This document shows positions 61,573 through 64,000 of a stretch of 64,000 nucleotides of DNA, one piece after another (within the stretch, counting starts at the first letter, position 1; each line of letters begins with the position of its first letter). A model generated the notes under the pieces. That model was not told the origin of the DNA. It worked only from the letters and a program-made list of their open reading frames with translations, and did not search any database. The DNA is from Halomontanus rarus (GTDB lineage: Archaea; Halobacteriota; Halobacteria; Halobacteriales; Natrialbaceae). The stretch lies in NCBI RefSeq assembly GCF_029338335.1, contig NZ_CP119797.1. One strand, given 5' to 3'. The position numbers and the translations under genes are program-made.

Positions 61573-63204
61573 CTAATTCAGCGTTCCGGTCGCGGTGGCG
61601 GGCCGTTCGGGCGGGGAGCGGTCGGTGGCAACTCGAGGCGAATCCGAACACGACCGGTCGGTGACGTCGAACTCGTACGGTTCCGTCTCCTCCTCGAGGG
61701 AGATCGACTGCTGGACGTAGGTCACGTTCACCTGCGTGGCGGGGGCCTCGTAGTGGGCCTCGGCGCTCTGACAGACGTACTCGGTGAACTGCGCAGCGAT
61801 TTCGTCGTTGGTCCGCACCTCGTACAGGTACTGTCGCCACCGGAAGCTCGGGATCGCCTCGGCGGCGTCGGACGGCGGGGTCGTCCTGAGCTCGGATCGG
61901 TGGAGGGCGTCGACCCGTTCGTCGTTCTCGAGGTCGACGGCGACGACGTACCAGCCGTAGCTCTCGCTCGGATCCGGGGCGTACATTCCCCACCGATTCT
62001 CCTCGGGATTGACCGAGTCGACGGGTTCGAACGTATCCGCGAATCCGAGCAATCCGACGACCCAGAGCACGATGAAGATGAGGACACAGCCGCCGATGAC
62101 GGCCCACAGCTGGCGGTGCCGGTGTCGGATTGACTCCGGTATCTCCGGCAGTACGCGACGACCGTTTCCTCGCGGGATCCGTTCGTGCAGGTTCGCGAAC
62201 GCGGGCACGCTTCGGGCCACCGACGATCCGATTCGCTCGAGGGCGTCCCAGACCCGGGGTGGGAGAAACGGGAGTAAGGCGGTGGCCAGGACGAACGGGA
62301 AGAGACCGACGGCCATACTCACTGCCATTCCGGCCACGGCACCGAGGAACAGCACGAGGTAGGCGAGCCGGAGCCGGTCGGCGAACACGAGCAAGAGCGG
62401 TGAACAGAGGACGAGTCCGAACCAGCCGTAGGTGCCGACCTCGAGGAAGAGCGGGTAGTTCTGGAGGTGATTCCCGAGGAGGATCGTGACGTCATCCTGT
62501 CGGAGCGCGTACTGTAACGCTTCGCCGCCGGTCCAGCGGTCGCCCCGGAGTTTGATCTGGGCGTTGCTGAGGAAGAAGCCGACGACGTAGACGAGATACG
62601 CCGCCGTCGCCGGGATCGCTATTCGCCGGTTTTCGTTTCGGTCTCCAGCCGACCGATCGGCGGTCCGTTCGGTCTTCGTCTCCGTTCGGTCTTCGTCTCC
62701 GTCAGATCCGTCCGTCCGGCGGGCGTCGATCGCCCAGCGAGTCCCCAGCGGCAAGAATACTGCCAGAACCAGTAGTTCCCACAGGAACCGATCGGCGCCG
62801 TTCAGGACGAGCGGATTCCGAAACTGCACGGAGGCCAGCATAACCATCGAGAGGACGGTGACGAGTCTCGTCCGGTAGCCCACGAGCAGCGAGAATGCGA
62901 GGACGCCTGCAGTGAGAAACAGGAGCGCCTGCACCCACGCGGCTCCAGATAGGGCGTGCAGCGAGTATCGGCCGGTTGACGCCGAGTACTCGAAGAGCAA
63001 CTCTCGCGGGAACGCCCCGTCGTCCGTGTAGAAGACGACGAGATCGCTCGCTCGATGGACGAGATCGAAGAGCAACACGAGTGCGAGGGCGATACGAAAG
63101 GCAGCCAGTGCGCGCGGATCGATACCGAGACGTCGCTCGAGGGCGACTCGAGTGCGGTCTCGAACGCGGGCCGCACGCGAGGCGTGTGCGTTGTCGTCGT
63201 TCAT
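61573..63204 (-). CDS. HTTM domain membrane protein (vitamin K-dependent carboxylase-like)
   Basis: A 543-residue membrane protein with a horizontally transferred transmembrane (HTTM) domain. It starts RRLGIDPRALAAFRIALALV, then FYTDDGAFPREL, LLVGYRTRLVTVLSMVML, and the motif RNPLVLNGADRFLWELLVLA. About nine membrane segments are seen, with a hydrophilic Arg/Asp/Thr insert near residues 165-195 and a soluble C-terminal domain after residue 400 (NRWGMYAPDPSESYGWYVV). HTTM proteins are related to gamma-glutamyl carboxylase. With the DCC protein it forms an operon. Confidence 0.9.
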   Translation of the reverse strand: MNDDNAHASRAARVRDRTRVALERRLGIDPRALAAFRIALALVLLFDLVHRASDLVVFYTDDGAFPRELLFEYSASTGRYSLHALSGAAWVQALLFLTAGVLAFSLLVGYRTRLVTVLSMVMLASVQFRNPLVLNGADRFLWELLVLAVFLPLGTRWAIDARRTDGSDGDEDRTETKTERTADRSAGDRNENRRIAIPATAAYLVYVVGFFLSNAQIKLRGDRWTGGEALQYALRQDDVTILLGNHLQNYPLFLEVGTYGWFGLVLCSPLLLVFADRLRLAYLVLFLGAVAGMAVSMAVGLFPFVLATALLPFLPPRVWDALERIGSSVARSVPAFANLHERIPRGNGRRVLPEIPESIRHRHRQLWAVIGGCVLIFIVLWVVGLLGFADTFEPVDSVNPEENRWGMYAPDPSESYGWYVVAVDLENDERVDALHRSELRTTPPSDAAEAIPSFRWRQYLYEVRTNDEIAAQFTEYVCQSAEAHYEAPATQVNVTYVQQSISLEEETEPYEFDVTDRSCSDSPRVATDRSPPERPATATGTLN

Positions 63205-63552
63205 GCGTGTCGGACCGATTCGATCACTCTGGGCGTTCGTTTCGGTTGCTTTCCTGTGGGATCGCCCGAACCGATTGGGCGACCTGTCCGTGAGTCGTAT
63301 GTGGTTTGGTGGTGGAGGGAATTGTTCTTCTGAACCTCTCTCGCAAGAATCCTGCTTATGTCGTATATACTTTGTGTATTAGCTGATAGATTCGCGCCGC
63401 GTTCGTTCGACGAAGGGGCTGTCCGCGGTTCGGATGTTGTGTTGGTGGAGGTACAGAACGTCGAGGTACCGCGTACGATTCTCGTGTCGATCGGCCGGGC
63501 TCAGCGAGGAGAACGACGGAGGATCGAATACGAACCGATTACCGGTTTCCGA
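63205..63552. other. intergenic region, no gene seen
   Basis: A 126-codon + strand frame (63358-63738) overlaps the small minus-strand gene and has shadow composition. AT-rich TATGTCGTATATACTTTGTG at 63357-63376 could hold a promoter. Confidence 0.4.
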
Positions 63553-63690
63553 TCACGAACGTGCTGGACAACCGCTTCGAAGGTGATCTGCCAGCGATTG
63601 TTGTTCCCGAATCGGATGTTCACAGTATGGGCACGCGGTGGCGACCGTAACGGGGCCGCCGTCGGACCGATTGCGGTACTCGATTGCCAT
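63553..63690 (-). CDS. small zinc-finger protein, 45 residues
   Basis: ATG 63690 opens 45 codons: MAIEYRNRSDGGPVTVATAC, then PYCEHPIREQQSLADHLRSG and CPARS. CPYC, His in ADHLRSGC and the following Cys form a treble-clef or C2H(C)-type zinc site. TATA-like CCCTTAACC at about 63715-63723 is 25-33 bases upstream, fitting a leaderless gene. Members of this kind of mini zinc finger are common in haloarchaea; function unknown. Confidence 0.6.
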   Translation of the reverse strand: MAIEYRNRSDGGPVTVATACPYCEHPIREQQSLADHLRSGCPARS

Positions 63691-63831
63691 ACCATATACT
63701 GGTTCGAATCGAGGTTAAGGGCTCGCCAAGCGGGGTGAAAGTGAATCTGAATGGTGTCGTTCTTCCCGTCTCTCGTCCTCGAAGCCGTCCCCGATTGGAC
63801 GATGTTCGCGGACCCGGAGACTCGCGATTAT

Positions 63832-63894
63832 CACAATAGGTGTGATAGTTGCAATAGCTGCAATAGGTTCAATATCTGTAATAGGTCACGTAGG
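63832..63894 (+). repeat. array of seven 9-bp tandem repeats
   Basis: Exact 9-base periodicity: CACAATAGG, TGTGATAGT, TGCAATAGC, TGCAATAGG, TTCAATATC, TGTAATAGG, TCACGTAGG. The core TGCAATAG is held in most units. The phase is kept for 63 bases with no gap. Confidence 0.8.
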
Positions 63895-63959
63895 CGGTGA
63901 GAGTACGTGGCATCGGGCCGCCTCGAGGATTTCGCCGACGGTTGATCCCGACCCTCGGC

Positions 63960-63995
63960 CTATTGCATCTATTTCACCTGGGGTACCTATTCTTC
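63960..63995 (-). repeat. second 9-bp repeat array in opposite orientation
   Basis: CTATTGCAT, CTATTTCAC, CTGGGGTAC, CTATTCTTC: units with the same 9-base period, whose core CTATTGCA is the reverse complement of the TGCAATAG core at 63832-63894. The two arrays face each other across 65 bases. This array may continue beyond the window. Confidence 0.65.
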
Positions 63996-64000
63996 ACTGT

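Noticed and set aside
63358..63738. 126-codon plus-strand frame
   Set aside because: It overlaps the better supported small zinc-finger gene on the other strand and has no promoter or family.
63832..63995. Possible CRISPR array
   Set aside because: The 9-base units are contiguous without spacers, too short and degenerate for CRISPR repeats, and no cas gene is present.

Overview
The window comes from a haloarchaeon. The evidence is very high GC with marked third-position GC, strongly acidic proteins, Tat signals on secreted proteins (twin arginine, often with a lipobox), TATA-like boxes about 28-35 bases upstream of start codons (mostly leaderless genes), and haloarchaeal small zinc-ribbon, amphi-Trp and winged-helix families. 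I do not name the species. The integrase, the transposon relics, the 9-bp repeat arrays at the right edge and the dense catabolic gene content suggest a secondary replicon or accessory chromosomal region, but this is inference. No rRNA, tRNA or CRISPR array was found.

Region 1 (1-24333) is carbohydrate and amino-sugar catabolism. It holds a TIM-barrel sugar epimerase, a GatZ/KbaZ-like aldolase subunit, a BadF-type sugar kinase, an IclR regulator with a palindromic promoter site, a DegT-type aminotransferase, an NAD-dependent sugar dehydrogenase, a class III aminotransferase, two unusual double amidohydrolases, an enolase-superfamily protein with a third amidohydrolase, a nitrilase, an M14 peptidase, a SIS-domain isomerase/deaminase, and two divergent secreted beta-helix proteins. 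A plausible theme is extracellular polysaccharide breakdown followed by oxidation, lactone opening, dehydration and deamination of unusual sugars.

Region 2 (25389-35799) is nucleoside salvage: RidA, two nucleoside hydrolases, a BMP-type nucleoside ABC importer (lipoprotein, double ATPase, two permeases), an SDR and a secreted 5'-nucleotidase. Region 3 (36584-45347) is mixed: GH32 fructosidase, DUF2264 protein, sugar epimerase, amphi-Trp protein, membrane protein, SDR, DJ-1/PfpI protein and amidase.

Region 4 (45600-52732) starts with a tyrosine recombinase preceded by a perfect 12-4-12 palindrome. Then comes a visibly less GC-rich stretch with two divergent citrate synthase homologues, one fused to a C-terminal winged-helix domain, beside a class II (degradative-type) HMG-CoA reductase and two small zinc-ribbon proteins. 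This is the most unusual part of the window.

Region 5 (53593-64000) holds an ABC-2 exporter, a winged-helix/zinc regulator, two alpha/beta hydrolases, remains of IS200/IS605 (IS1341-type) elements with twin hairpins, a PadR regulator, a DCC/HTTM pair, small proteins, and two opposed arrays of 9-bp repeats at the right edge that resemble iterons or a partition site.
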